Below are positions 8,336-15,912 of a stretch of 64,000 bases of DNA, in pieces. Numbering within the stretch: position 1 is the first letter of the stretch; each line of letters opens with the position of its first letter. The translations under genes and the position numbers were made by a program. The notes beneath the pieces were generated by a model. That model made no database searches, was not told where the DNA came from, and was given only the letters and a program-made list of their open reading frames with translations. Source of the stretch: Hydrogenimonas cancrithermarum. GTDB lineage: Bacteria > Campylobacterota > Campylobacteria > Campylobacterales > Hydrogenimonadaceae. Location: positions 1,254,501-1,318,500 of the forward strand of contig NZ_AP027370.1 of NCBI RefSeq assembly GCF_030296055.1. The letters are read 5' to 3'.

Positions 8336-8953
8336 CTAATCCGAACGCTTTTTCAATCCCGTCGAGACGATTTGTCGCATCGCCTCCTCATCCGCGTAAC
8401 GAACGCAACGGATCGATGCTTCGATATACTCCCGGGGTGTAAAAAAACTGTAATCGATGAGGTGGTATCCGTTGTACGTGGCGATGAGGTCGAAAAAAAG
8501 TCTTGTAATACGGCCATTGAGTTCATAAAAAGGGTGCAGGGCGATCAGTTCGCATTTGAAGTACGCCAATTCTCGGGCGAAATCGTCTCGTGTAAAAGAT
8601 TGGCAGTTTGTGAGATATTTTTTCATTTTCAATTCCGAAAAAATACGTTGCGATTCGCTTGCAACGTAAAGACCCCGACAAAACAACGAATCACCCTTTG
8701 CCATGTCGAATGTACGATACTCCCCGGCCCACTCGTAGAGAGGGGAAAACGTTCTGTAATGTAGTGATTTGAAATAATTTTCGTCGAATTGCGTGGTTTC
8801 ATCGAGTTCGGAGATAAATGTCTCGTAAGCTTCGTAAAGAAGTTCGCTTTCCAACGCATGGATGGTTTCGGAATCCTCAATGCCCAGTTTATTGACGGGA
8901 ACATCGGTACCCGGGTAGTAGATGGGGCTATCGCTTAGCCGATACTTTGACAT
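8336..8953 (-). CDS. Fic domain protein (probable AMP-transferase toxin)
   Basis: Fic proteins usually transfer AMP from ATP to a hydroxyl of a target protein. In this 205-residue protein the active-site motif is at residues 140-151: HPFYELNGRITR, against the canonical HPFx(D/E)GNGRxxR. The His, Glu, Asn, Gly and both Arg are kept, but the first Gly is Leu. The segment FDMAKGDSLFCRGLYVAS (about 83-100) fits the flap before the active site. There is no inhibitory SxxxEG helix in the protein itself; that motif sits in the small gene just upstream, which overlaps it by 26 bases. Together they form a class I Fic toxin-antitoxin pair. The target is unknown. Confidence 0.88.
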   Translation of the reverse strand: MSKYRLSDSPIYYPGTDVPVNKLGIEDSETIHALESELLYEAYETFISELDETTQFDENYFKSLHYRTFSPLYEWAGEYRTFDMAKGDSLFCRGLYVASESQRIFSELKMKKYLTNCQSFTRDDFARELAYFKCELIALHPFYELNGRITRLFFDLIATYNGYHLIDYSFFTPREYIEASIRCVRYADEEAMRQIVSTGLKKRSD

Positions 8954-9074
8954 GGACTCTTTTTTTAAGGGCGCGAACGATGCGGCACACTTTCTCTTTC
9001 GGGGGTTTGTATCCCTCTATCGTCTGCGAGATCGTGACAGCACGTCTGATTTCGGACTTTTCGATCGTTTTCAT
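8928..9074 (-). CDS. Short Fic antitoxin (VbhA/FicA-like), previously easy to miss
   Basis: A 48-codon reading frame starting MKTIEKSEIRRAVTISQTIEGY and ending SAKR. Residues 16-21 are SQTIEG, matching the Fic inhibition motif (S/T)xxxE(G/N), and the following xxPxxE agrees with VbhA-type antitoxins, whose Glu reaches into the Fic ATP site and blocks it. It lies directly before the Fic gene on the same strand, overlaps it by 26 bases in another frame, and starts ten bases after the methyltransferase stop. Gene order (antitoxin first), size and motif all agree with class I Fic systems. The ribosome-binding site is weak (AGAG). Confidence 0.8.
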   Translation of the reverse strand: MKTIEKSEIRRAVTISQTIEGYKPPKEKVCRIVRALKKRVHVKVSAKR

Positions 9075-9083
9075 GGCTCTATA

Positions 9084-9659
9084 TTACCATGAATCGATGC
9101 GAACTGTAAAATCCCCCTCCAGGTAACCCTCGTAGAGCGTCACCCTCCCGAAAGGGCGGCACGCCTTTTCGATTTCGCGGGGGAGCCAGTGGTTGAAGGT
9201 ACCATCGCGCTCTTTGCCTTCGAGCAGGTTGAAGACGATGCCCCGGTTGGCGGCATCGAGGCAGCGTTTGATCGCCAGCAGCGTCTCGAAACGGGTCAGC
9301 AGGTTGAAGCTGCCGCTGGCGAGATACCAGTCGGCTTCGGGAAGCGGGTCTTTGAGCATGTTCCGACGCAGAATGTTTCGCCCCGTGCGCTTCCTGGCCT
9401 CTTCGACCATCACGTCGAGCATATCGATACCGATGTAGCGCTTCGGCAAAAGACTCTTTTCCCGCATATGGAGATAGAGGTCGCCGAAACCGCAGCCGGC
9501 ATCGACGACGGTTCTGTTTCGGATATCTTTTATCTGCTTGAGCAGCATCGTAAAACGCCTTCTTTGGCGCATTTCGTCGCTCCATGCGACGCCTCTGGCA
9601 TTGAAGCCGTGTCTTTCGATGGAACGGATATAGAAGAGAGACTGGTCGATACGTGCCAT
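9084..9659 (-). CDS. SAM-dependent methyltransferase of unknown substrate
   Basis: A 191-residue class I methyltransferase. Motif I is VVDAGCGFGDLYLHM (about residues 50-64), followed by the acidic end of strand 2 in YIGIDMLDVMVEEA. The N-terminal part, RHGFNARGVAWSDEMRQRRRF, is basic and may touch the substrate. No substrate-specific domain is present. It leads the unit that continues into the Fic antitoxin, Fic protein and asnB. GTAGG upstream serves as the ribosome-binding site. Whether it has any functional link to the Fic pair is not shown by the sequence. Confidence 0.85.
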   Translation of the reverse strand: MARIDQSLFYIRSIERHGFNARGVAWSDEMRQRRRFTMLLKQIKDIRNRTVVDAGCGFGDLYLHMREKSLLPKRYIGIDMLDVMVEEARKRTGRNILRRNMLKDPLPEADWYLASGSFNLLTRFETLLAIKRCLDAANRGIVFNLLEGKERDGTFNHWLPREIEKACRPFGRVTLYEGYLEGDFTVRIDSW

Positions 9660-9705
9660 AATGACCTACAAAAAGAGGGATTTCAAGAATTTTATCGAAA
9701 AGAAG

Positions 9706-9744
9706 GAAAAAAAGAGCTTTCCGAAGCCCGAAAAGGCTCCGGAA
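9706..9744 (-). terminator. Terminator of the flagellin gene
   Basis: Read on the minus strand, TTCCGGAGCC and GGCTTCGGAA form a ten-pair stem (one G-U) around a six-base loop, followed after four bases by a run of seven T. It begins 10 bases past the flagellin stop. Confidence 0.85.
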
Positions 9745-9753
9745 GAAAAACGA

Positions 9754-11514
9754 CTACTGAAGGAGTCGCAGCACGTTCTGCTGAACGGCGTTCGCCTGTG
9801 AAAGGGCGTAGGAACCGCTCTGAGCGAGAATGTTGTATTTCGCGAAGCGTGCGGACTCTTCGGCGAAGTCGACGTCGCGGATCTGGCTTTCGGCTGCGGT
9901 CACGTTGACCTGGGTGACGGAGATGTTACGGATCGTCGATTCGAGCTGGTTCTGGACCGAACCGAGGTCAGAGCGGGTCGCATCAAGTTCCTTCAATGCA
10001 GCGTCGGTAATGACAATGGCCATTTCGGCACCTATACGTGAAAGAACATTAACATCGTCCAAGCTCGTATCGTTGGCTTCGGGGGTGAAGCCTCCTGCCG
10101 TAAATCCAAAAGTTGCCGGATCGTTTCCGCCTACCACAACTTTTTCGTCACTGACGATACTCACAGTACCTTTGTTGGAACTGTTGTGAATTCCTTCTTG
10201 ACCAGATGCAAAGCTGTATGTAGCAGCGGCTGATCCTGCGATATTTATATCGGCACCGGTGTTTGATACAAGAGTGATAATACCACCGTTTGTTCCGTCT
10301 GCGATCGAGGAATTTTCCAAACCATCAATCGCTTGAATTGCGGCAATCAGCTCGTCTGCAGCGCTTCCCGCCACTGAAGAACCATATGTACCGGCCATGT
10401 CGTGCCCATTGATGATCAATGCACCTTCGGCGATCGTTACTGCACCTGTATCAGTTGTAAGCAATCCGTTTGCCGCATCATTAGTTCCTGTTACGGTTGT
10501 TGTGGAATCCGTCAAACCTGTTGCAGCTGTTGTAGCTGTTCCACCGAGATCGATACTAATGTTTCGACCATCTTCAGCAACGAGTTTGATTTTACCGTTG
10601 GCAAGTTCCGCTTTAACACCTGTCAAATGGCTTACATCGTTGATCGCTTTCGCGAATGCACCATCACTGTCATTGGCAGTAATAGTGACTTCACCGATAT
10701 TGATACCGTTAATTTTGACATAGTCGGTGTCTCCGTCAAGCGTAACACCGCCAATAGCTCCACCTTGTACTTCCGTTTTGGCGGTCGCGAGCAATCCAGT
10801 CTCGTCGGAAATGGCTGCAGCAACGCTTTTTGCACTTAAAAGGTCATTAGGATTTTTTTGATTAAGGGCAGTTGTGACATCTATACCGTTGATAGTGAGC
10901 TCGCCTTGATTAATCACATAGCCTTTTGAAGTTTCTGTTACATTGTCCGTACCATTAACCATCGATGTGGTACTGATATCATTTCCAGAAACACTTGTGA
11001 TTTCTCCCACTTCCGTTGTCCTTACAGAAGAGACACTTAAACTGACAGTTTCACCGGCATATGCACCAATGTGAAATTTTTTGTCAGTATATGTGCCATC
11101 CAACAGTTTCAGACCATTGAACGACGTAGTTTTGGCAATGTTGTCCGCCTCTTCGAGGAGCCGGTTGATGTCGCGCTGGATTGCCTGGCGAGAGTCGGCG
11201 TTCTGGCCGTCGGAGGCAGCCTGGATCGCTTTGGTGCGGACCGTGTTGATGATGTTGATGTACTCGTCCAGCGCCCCGTCCGCGGTCTGGACGACACCGA
11301 TACCGTCGTTGGCGTTTCGGATGGCCTGTCCGAGACCCTGCGCCTGTGCGCGGAGCGAGTCGGCGATCGCCATGCCCGAGGCGTCGTCCGCGGCTTTGTT
11401 GATGCGAAGTCCGGAACTCAAACGCTCAAGTGACGTATTGAGGTTTTTGTTCGTCATAAGTGCATTGCGATGTGCATTCATCGCACCGATGTTTGTGTTG
11501 ATTCGAAATCCCAT
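9754..11514 (-). CDS. Flagellin
   Basis: The filament subunit, exported through the flagellar type III apparatus. The conserved N-terminal D0/D1 region (GFRINTNIGAMNAHRNA, SLERLSSGLRINKAADDASGMAIAD) and C-terminal D0 region (FAEESARFAKYNILAQSGSYALSQANAVQQNVLRLLQ) are complete. The central part (about residues 170-440) is Thr/Gly/Asp-rich with repeated INGxDI/INGINI stretches and a more AT-rich base composition than its flanks, as expected for the variable exposed domains. 586 residues fits FlaA/FlaB of the group. It has its own sigma-28 promoter, a strong AAGGAGG site, a leader hairpin and a terminator. I see only one flagellin copy here. Confidence 0.96.
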   Translation of the reverse strand: MGFRINTNIGAMNAHRNALMTNKNLNTSLERLSSGLRINKAADDASGMAIADSLRAQAQGLGQAIRNANDGIGVVQTADGALDEYINIINTVRTKAIQAASDGQNADSRQAIQRDINRLLEEADNIAKTTSFNGLKLLDGTYTDKKFHIGAYAGETVSLSVSSVRTTEVGEITSVSGNDISTTSMVNGTDNVTETSKGYVINQGELTINGIDVTTALNQKNPNDLLSAKSVAAAISDETGLLATAKTEVQGGAIGGVTLDGDTDYVKINGINIGEVTITANDSDGAFAKAINDVSHLTGVKAELANGKIKLVAEDGRNISIDLGGTATTAATGLTDSTTTVTGTNDAANGLLTTDTGAVTIAEGALIINGHDMAGTYGSSVAGSAADELIAAIQAIDGLENSSIADGTNGGIITLVSNTGADINIAGSAAATYSFASGQEGIHNSSNKGTVSIVSDEKVVVGGNDPATFGFTAGGFTPEANDTSLDDVNVLSRIGAEMAIVITDAALKELDATRSDLGSVQNQLESTIRNISVTQVNVTAAESQIRDVDFAEESARFAKYNILAQSGSYALSQANAVQQNVLRLLQ

Positions 11515-11540
11515 GATTTCCTCCTTGGTTGATTTGGGTA

Positions 11541-11558
11541 AAGAGCGTCCTTGCTCTT
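11541..11558 (-). promoter_or_regulatory. Flagellin leader hairpin with GGA in the loop (possible CsrA site)
   Basis: On the minus strand AAGAGC and GCTCTT pair around the loop AAGGAC, between the sigma-28 promoter and the Shine-Dalgarno. A GGA in an AnGGA context in a hairpin loop is the known form of CsrA sites, and CsrA with FliW controls flaA translation in Campylobacter. The assignment to CsrA is inference; csrA and fliW are not in this window. Confidence 0.5.
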
Positions 11559-11566
11559 ACATAACC

Positions 11567-11593
11567 AGATCGGACATATGGAAAAATTGTTTA
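11567..11593 (-). promoter_or_regulatory. Sigma-28 promoter of flagellin
   Basis: On the minus strand TAAA is followed by exactly 15 bases and TCCGATCT, close to the FliA consensus TAAA-N15-GCCGATAA. It sits 53 bases before the flagellin ATG. Confidence 0.82.
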
Positions 11594-11645
11594 GGGAGCC
11601 GCTTCGAAAAAATGGAAACGGCAAGAAATTATGGAAAAATCGCGG

Positions 11646-13034
11646 CTATTTTTTGGCGGCGGCGAGCTGGGCGTCGATCATCGACTGCAGGGACTGGAAA
11701 GAGGAGTTGAGCTTCCCGATCAGCGCGTCGTAGGCGGCGAAACGCTTCGCCATCACCTCATATTTGGCCTCGATGGAGGCGAGGGCCCGGTCGCGGCGCT
11801 CCTCCAGACTCTTTTGGCGCTCTTTGAATTGGGTATCGAGGTTGGAGAGTAGTGAATCGCGGCCCACTGCCGCATCGTCGAGGTAGTTTTTGAGGTTCAG
11901 GAAGATACCGGAGCGCTCGTCGCTCCCCGCGAAAGTCTCCTGAACGCTCTCGGTCTCTTTTTCAAGCGAAGAGACCAACTTTTCCTTGTCGAGACTCATG
12001 ATCCCGTCTCGAGTGACGTCGATGCCGAAATCGGCCAATCCTTTGCCATTGGGTGCCACGCCCAGTGCGATACGGGTGATGGAGAGTTTGAGCGAAGTGA
12101 TGGTGCTGTCGCCCTGGAAGATGCCGGCCGTTTTGTTTTCGGCGTCGTATTTCGTGTCGGTATCCAGCGTGCCGATGAGTTCGTTGTACTGGTCGACGAA
12201 AAATTGTACTCGGTCCGCGATGCCTTCGTTGTCCTGTGTGATGGAAAGATGGTTGGCACTCGTGCCTTCGCTTTTTAGCTCGAGGGTCAGGCCGACGACC
12301 AGGTCGTCGACGGTGTTGGAAGAGCGGACGATGTCGACGCCGTTGAAAGTGAACAGGGCGTCGCGTGCGTCCTGGACGTTGGCTTCGGGAGCCGTGAGGT
12401 TCAAAAAATCGTCGTCGGCCGTGTTGGGGTCGCCGTCGTCGAAGGAGAAGCTCATCGCCTGGTCGGCACCGGTTTCGGCGGTTTTGAGGATAAGGCGGTA
12501 GGGGTCGGTACCGCCCGTGTTGAGCAGCGTGGCTTCCACGCTGCCGCCCATCTTTTCGTTGATCAGCTCTTTGAGGTCTTTGAGGGTCGTGTTCGCGGCC
12601 ACGGTGAAAGTGGTTGCCTGGCCGTCGATGGTGATGGTCATGTCGGTGTCGACAGTGGTGACCACCGCGCTGTCGGAGGCGAAACCTTTGGTCTGCTTGA
12701 TGTCGGCTCTGGCGAGCTCTTTGACGGTGATGTCGATCTCCTGGGCTTTGGTGCCGTCCTCCACTTCCACCTCGATGTTGTCTCCCGTGACGTGGACGGT
12801 ACGTTTGGCGAAGAGTACGGGGTCGGAGAGGTCGAAGAGAGAGCTTTTCAGCGATGCGGTCATCGTGATGATTTTAGCGAGTTCCGTCTCTTTGCTTTTG
12901 ACCGTTTCGATCTGCCCGTCGAGGGGTTTGATCTGGGCGTCTTCGTCGACTTTGCGCAGTTTGTCTATAATATCGTAGCTGAGTGCGCCGCCGCTTCCCA
13001 ACCCGAGGGAACTGAGCGCTCCGAAATCTGCCAT
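11646..13034 (-). CDS. fliD: Flagellar hook-associated protein 2 (filament cap)
   Basis: FliD caps the filament tip and guides flagellin folding. The 462-residue protein starts MADFGALSSLGLGSGGALSYDIIDKLRKVDE, typical of FliD N termini, followed by a coiled helix containing SKETELAKI. The middle (about 90-230) has the flagellin-IN type TFTVAANTTLKDLKELINE and LFTFNGVDIVRSSNTVDDL segments. The C-terminal half ends in a helical region suited to coiled-coil assembly. It lies upstream of flagellin on the same strand, with its own sigma-28 promoter; fliS, often next in line, is absent here. Confidence 0.95.
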   Translation of the reverse strand: MADFGALSSLGLGSGGALSYDIIDKLRKVDEDAQIKPLDGQIETVKSKETELAKIITMTASLKSSLFDLSDPVLFAKRTVHVTGDNIEVEVEDGTKAQEIDITVKELARADIKQTKGFASDSAVVTTVDTDMTITIDGQATTFTVAANTTLKDLKELINEKMGGSVEATLLNTGGTDPYRLILKTAETGADQAMSFSFDDGDPNTADDDFLNLTAPEANVQDARDALFTFNGVDIVRSSNTVDDLVVGLTLELKSEGTSANHLSITQDNEGIADRVQFFVDQYNELIGTLDTDTKYDAENKTAGIFQGDSTITSLKLSITRIALGVAPNGKGLADFGIDVTRDGIMSLDKEKLVSSLEKETESVQETFAGSDERSGIFLNLKNYLDDAAVGRDSLLSNLDTQFKERQKSLEERRDRALASIEAKYEVMAKRFAAYDALIGKLNSSFQSLQSMIDAQLAAAKK

Positions 13035-13038
13035 GGTT

Positions 13039-13093
13039 CAATCCTTTGATTGGCTTATCTGCTCCTATATCGGTTATTTCTTAAAATAGTTTA
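13039..13093 (-). promoter_or_regulatory. Sigma-28 promoter and Shine-Dalgarno hairpin of fliD
   Basis: TAAA (13090-13093), 15 bases, then ACCGATAT (13067-13074) on the minus strand is an excellent FliA promoter with the same spacing as that of flagellin. Closer to the ATG, CAATC and GATTG (13039-13052) pair around AAAG so that the ribosome site AAAGGA straddles loop and stem, again giving an AAGGA in a small hairpin. Confidence 0.78.
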
Positions 13094-13160
13094 AGATGGC
13101 ATTATGTTAGAATTGCAGCCATCGAATTTTTTTATCTACCATATTATATAGGAAACAACA

Positions 13161-15368
13161 TTGAAAAACCTCATCATCGTCGAGTCGCCGGCCAAAGCGC
13201 GCACCATCAAAAATTTTCTGGGGAAAGATTACGAAGTGATCGCCTCCAAGGGGCACATTCGCGACCTTCCCAAACACAGCTTCGGCATCAAGATCGAAGA
13301 TGACAGGTTCGAACCGCAGTATCGGGTGGACAAGGACCACAGTGCCATCGTCAAGCAGATCAAGGATCTGGCCAAAAAGAGCGACCAGGTCTACATCGCG
13401 ACGGACGAGGACCGCGAAGGGGAGGCGATCGGCTACCATATCGCCAAGGCGATCGGCAAAGACCCGGAAGCGCTGCCGCGCATCGTCTTTCACGAAATCA
13501 CCAAGAGCGCCATCCAGCACGCGCTGGAAAACCCGCGCAAAATCGACATGGACCAGGTCAACGCCCAGCAGGCGCGCCGGCTTCTCGACCGCATCGTCGG
13601 CTACAAGCTCTCGCCTCTGTTGGCTTCCAAAATACAAAAAGGGCTGAGCGCCGGGCGCGTCCAGTCGGCGGCACTGAAGATCGTCGTCGACCGCGAACGG
13701 GAAATCCAGGCGTTCAAACCGGTCGAGTACTGGAGCGTCGATGCCGTTTTCAGACCGGAAATCGAAGCGGGGCTTGTCGAATACAGGGGCAAGAAGATCG
13801 AAAAAATGACGATCGGCGACGAGAAAGAGGCGCGTGAAATCGAAGCGACGCTGAAGGGCGAAACCTACCGCGTCAAAAGCATCGAGAAGCGACAGCGCAA
13901 GAGCTCGACACCGCCGCCATTCATGACGTCGACGCTGCAGCAAAGCGCTTCGGGGCGCCTCAGTTTCTCGCCCAAAAAGACGATGATGATCGCACAGAAG
14001 CTTTATGAAGGCGTCAAGACCGATCAGGGACAGATGGGGGTCATCACCTACATGCGTACCGACAGCCTCAACATCGCCAAAGAGGCGCGCGACGCGGCAC
14101 GCGAGACCATTTTGAAAACCTACGGGGAGAAATACCTGCCGCCCAAGCCGAAGATCTACAGTTCCAAAGCCAAAGGCGCGCAGGAGGCGCACGAAGCGAT
14201 CCGCCCGACGCGTCTCGACTTCACACCCCAGATCGCGGCGAAGTACCTGGCACCCGACGAACTGAAACTCTATAAACTCATCTACAACCGCTTTCTCGCC
14301 AGCCAGATGGCCGACGCGATTCTCGAGTCGCAAACCATCCTCTTCGCCTCCGAACACGGCGTCTTCAAGGCAACGGGCCGGAAACTGCTCTTCGACGGTT
14401 TCTACCGTGTCATGGGCTACGACGACAGGGACAAACTGCTCCCCGAACTGAAAGAGGGCGAAGAGGTGCCATTGGAGAAACTGACGGCCAACCAGCACTT
14501 CACCGAACCGCCGCCACGCTACACGGAAGCCAGCCTCATCAAAAAACTCGAATCCCTCGGCATCGGCCGTCCGAGTACCTACGCACCGACCATCTCGCTG
14601 CTGGTTTCGCGCGAATACCTCAAGATCGAAAAGCGGCAGCTGATCCCGACCCCGATCGCCTTCACCGTCATCGAAATTCTCGAGAAACACTTCCCGGAAA
14701 TCGTCGACTCCAATTTTACCGCCGAGATGGAGGAGAAACTCGACGAAGTGGCCGAGAAGAAGGTCGACTGGCAAAAACTTCTGCTCGATTTCTACCAACC
14801 CTTCATCGAAAAGGTCGAAAAGGGGAAAAAAGAGATCAAGAGCCTCAAAAAGGCCGAACCCATCGGACGTGAATGTCCCGAATGCGGGAGTGAACTGCTG
14901 CTTCGAAGCGGCCGTTACGGTGACTTCATCGCCTGCAGCAACTACCCCAAATGCCGCTATACCGAAGCGATCGAGAAGGAGGGTGAAGAGAAACCCACAC
15001 CGCAGACGACGGATGAAGTGTGCGACAAGTGCGGTGCACCGATGGTCATCAAGAGCGGCCGGCGCGGAGCGTTTCTCGCCTGCAGCGCGTACCCCAAATG
15101 CAAAAACACCAAACCGCTCGAAAAGCCCAAGACACTCGAGGTCAAGTGTCCCGAATGCGGCGGCGAACTGCTCGAGCGCAACTCGCGCCGCGGCAAATTC
15201 TTCGGCTGCAGCAACTACCCGAAGTGCACCTTCGTAAGCAAGTTCGAGCCGACCGAGAAGAAATGCCCCGAGTGTGGCTACCCGATGGCACGGCGTACCT
15301 TCCGCGGCAAAGAGGTTTATGAGTGCATCAAGTGCAAACACCGGGAGGATGCCGAGCCGGCATCCTGA
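13161..15368 (+). CDS. topA: DNA topoisomerase I
   Basis: Type IA topoisomerase that relaxes negative supercoils. The Toprim domain opens with LIIVESPAKARTIKNFLG and holds the acidic ATDEDREGEAIGYH triad. The active-site Tyr is in GVITYMRTDSLNI (about residues 290-302). The C terminus carries four zinc ribbons: CPEC/CSNYPKC, CDKC/CSAYPKC, CPEC/CSNYPKC and CPEC/CIKC. 735 residues fits the group. The start is TTG at 13161, since the family N terminus begins immediately there and AGGAAA precedes it. It is divergent from fliD. Confidence 0.96.
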   Translation: MKNLIIVESPAKARTIKNFLGKDYEVIASKGHIRDLPKHSFGIKIEDDRFEPQYRVDKDHSAIVKQIKDLAKKSDQVYIATDEDREGEAIGYHIAKAIGKDPEALPRIVFHEITKSAIQHALENPRKIDMDQVNAQQARRLLDRIVGYKLSPLLASKIQKGLSAGRVQSAALKIVVDREREIQAFKPVEYWSVDAVFRPEIEAGLVEYRGKKIEKMTIGDEKEAREIEATLKGETYRVKSIEKRQRKSSTPPPFMTSTLQQSASGRLSFSPKKTMMIAQKLYEGVKTDQGQMGVITYMRTDSLNIAKEARDAARETILKTYGEKYLPPKPKIYSSKAKGAQEAHEAIRPTRLDFTPQIAAKYLAPDELKLYKLIYNRFLASQMADAILESQTILFASEHGVFKATGRKLLFDGFYRVMGYDDRDKLLPELKEGEEVPLEKLTANQHFTEPPPRYTEASLIKKLESLGIGRPSTYAPTISLLVSREYLKIEKRQLIPTPIAFTVIEILEKHFPEIVDSNFTAEMEEKLDEVAEKKVDWQKLLLDFYQPFIEKVEKGKKEIKSLKKAEPIGRECPECGSELLLRSGRYGDFIACSNYPKCRYTEAIEKEGEEKPTPQTTDEVCDKCGAPMVIKSGRRGAFLACSAYPKCKNTKPLEKPKTLEVKCPECGGELLERNSRRGKFFGCSNYPKCTFVSKFEPTEKKCPECGYPMARRTFRGKEVYECIKCKHREDAEPAS

Positions 15369-15381
15369 TGTTGGATTTTGG

Positions 15382-15912
15382 ATGATTTTAGGGATCTTGT
15401 CCGACACGCATAAAAAAGTGGGCCGCGCCAAAAAAGCGATCGATATGCTTTTGGAAAACGGTGCGGAGTATCTCATCCATGCCGGCGACATCGGGAAAGA
15501 GGAGGTATTGGCCTATATGGAGAGCACACGCGTCCCCTACACGGCGGTACTGGGCAACAACGACCGCAAACTTGTCCCGTTGAAGGAGCGCTACCACCTC
15601 TTTACGGAGCCGCACTACTTCTGCATCGGCGACTTGAACGTCAAACTGATGCACCACCCCTGGTTCCTGAGCCCCGATGCCGATCTGATCGTCTTCGGCC
15701 ACACCCACAAGTTTTCTCTGGAGTGCCGTACGGCAGGCCAGCTTTTTCTCAACCCGGGTGAAGTGTGTGCCCGAAACAAGCCGGTCAGCGAAGCGGTGCT
15801 TCTCAAGGTTCTCAAAGATGCATGGGAAGTGACCCACTGCCAAAGACGCATCAAAGAAACAACTTGGCACTATAACAAAAAAATATGTGAAAGAGTCGTC
15901 GAACATGTCTAA
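15382..15912 (+). CDS. Metallophosphoesterase, YfcE/MJ0936 type
   Basis: A 176-residue two-metal phosphodiesterase. The metal motifs appear in order: GILSDTH near the N terminus, LIHAGDIGKEEV, VLGNNDRK and VFGHTHKF. This minimal fold hydrolyses phosphodiesters; the physiological substrate is not evident. The ATG at 15382 is chosen because the family begins at MxLGILSDTH and because upstream sequence still codes for the topA zinc ribbon in another frame. The 13 bases between topA and this start, plus the start itself, show a short GATGTTG/GATTTTG heptad pattern. The 3' end overlaps bioB by eight bases. Confidence 0.88.
   Translation: MILGILSDTHKKVGRAKKAIDMLLENGAEYLIHAGDIGKEEVLAYMESTRVPYTAVLGNNDRKLVPLKERYHLFTEPHYFCIGDLNVKLMHHPWFLSPDADLIVFGHTHKFSLECRTAGQLFLNPGEVCARNKPVSEAVLLKVLKDAWEVTHCQRRIKETTWHYNKKICERVVEHV

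Noticed and set aside
6905-8764. 619-codon plus-strand open frame
   Set aside because: Antisense to asnB and part of the Fic gene, both firmly identified. The translated product has no recognisable domain.
9661-9801. 46-codon Lys/Glu-rich plus-strand frame starting beside the methyltransferase
   Set aside because: It runs through the flagellin terminator and antisense to the flagellin 3' end, has no ribosome site, and its composition follows from the terminator and flagellin sequence.
13107-15491. 794-codon minus-strand open frame
   Set aside because: Antisense to topA with an improbable Phe/Asp/Arg-rich composition, the mirror image of the topA codons.
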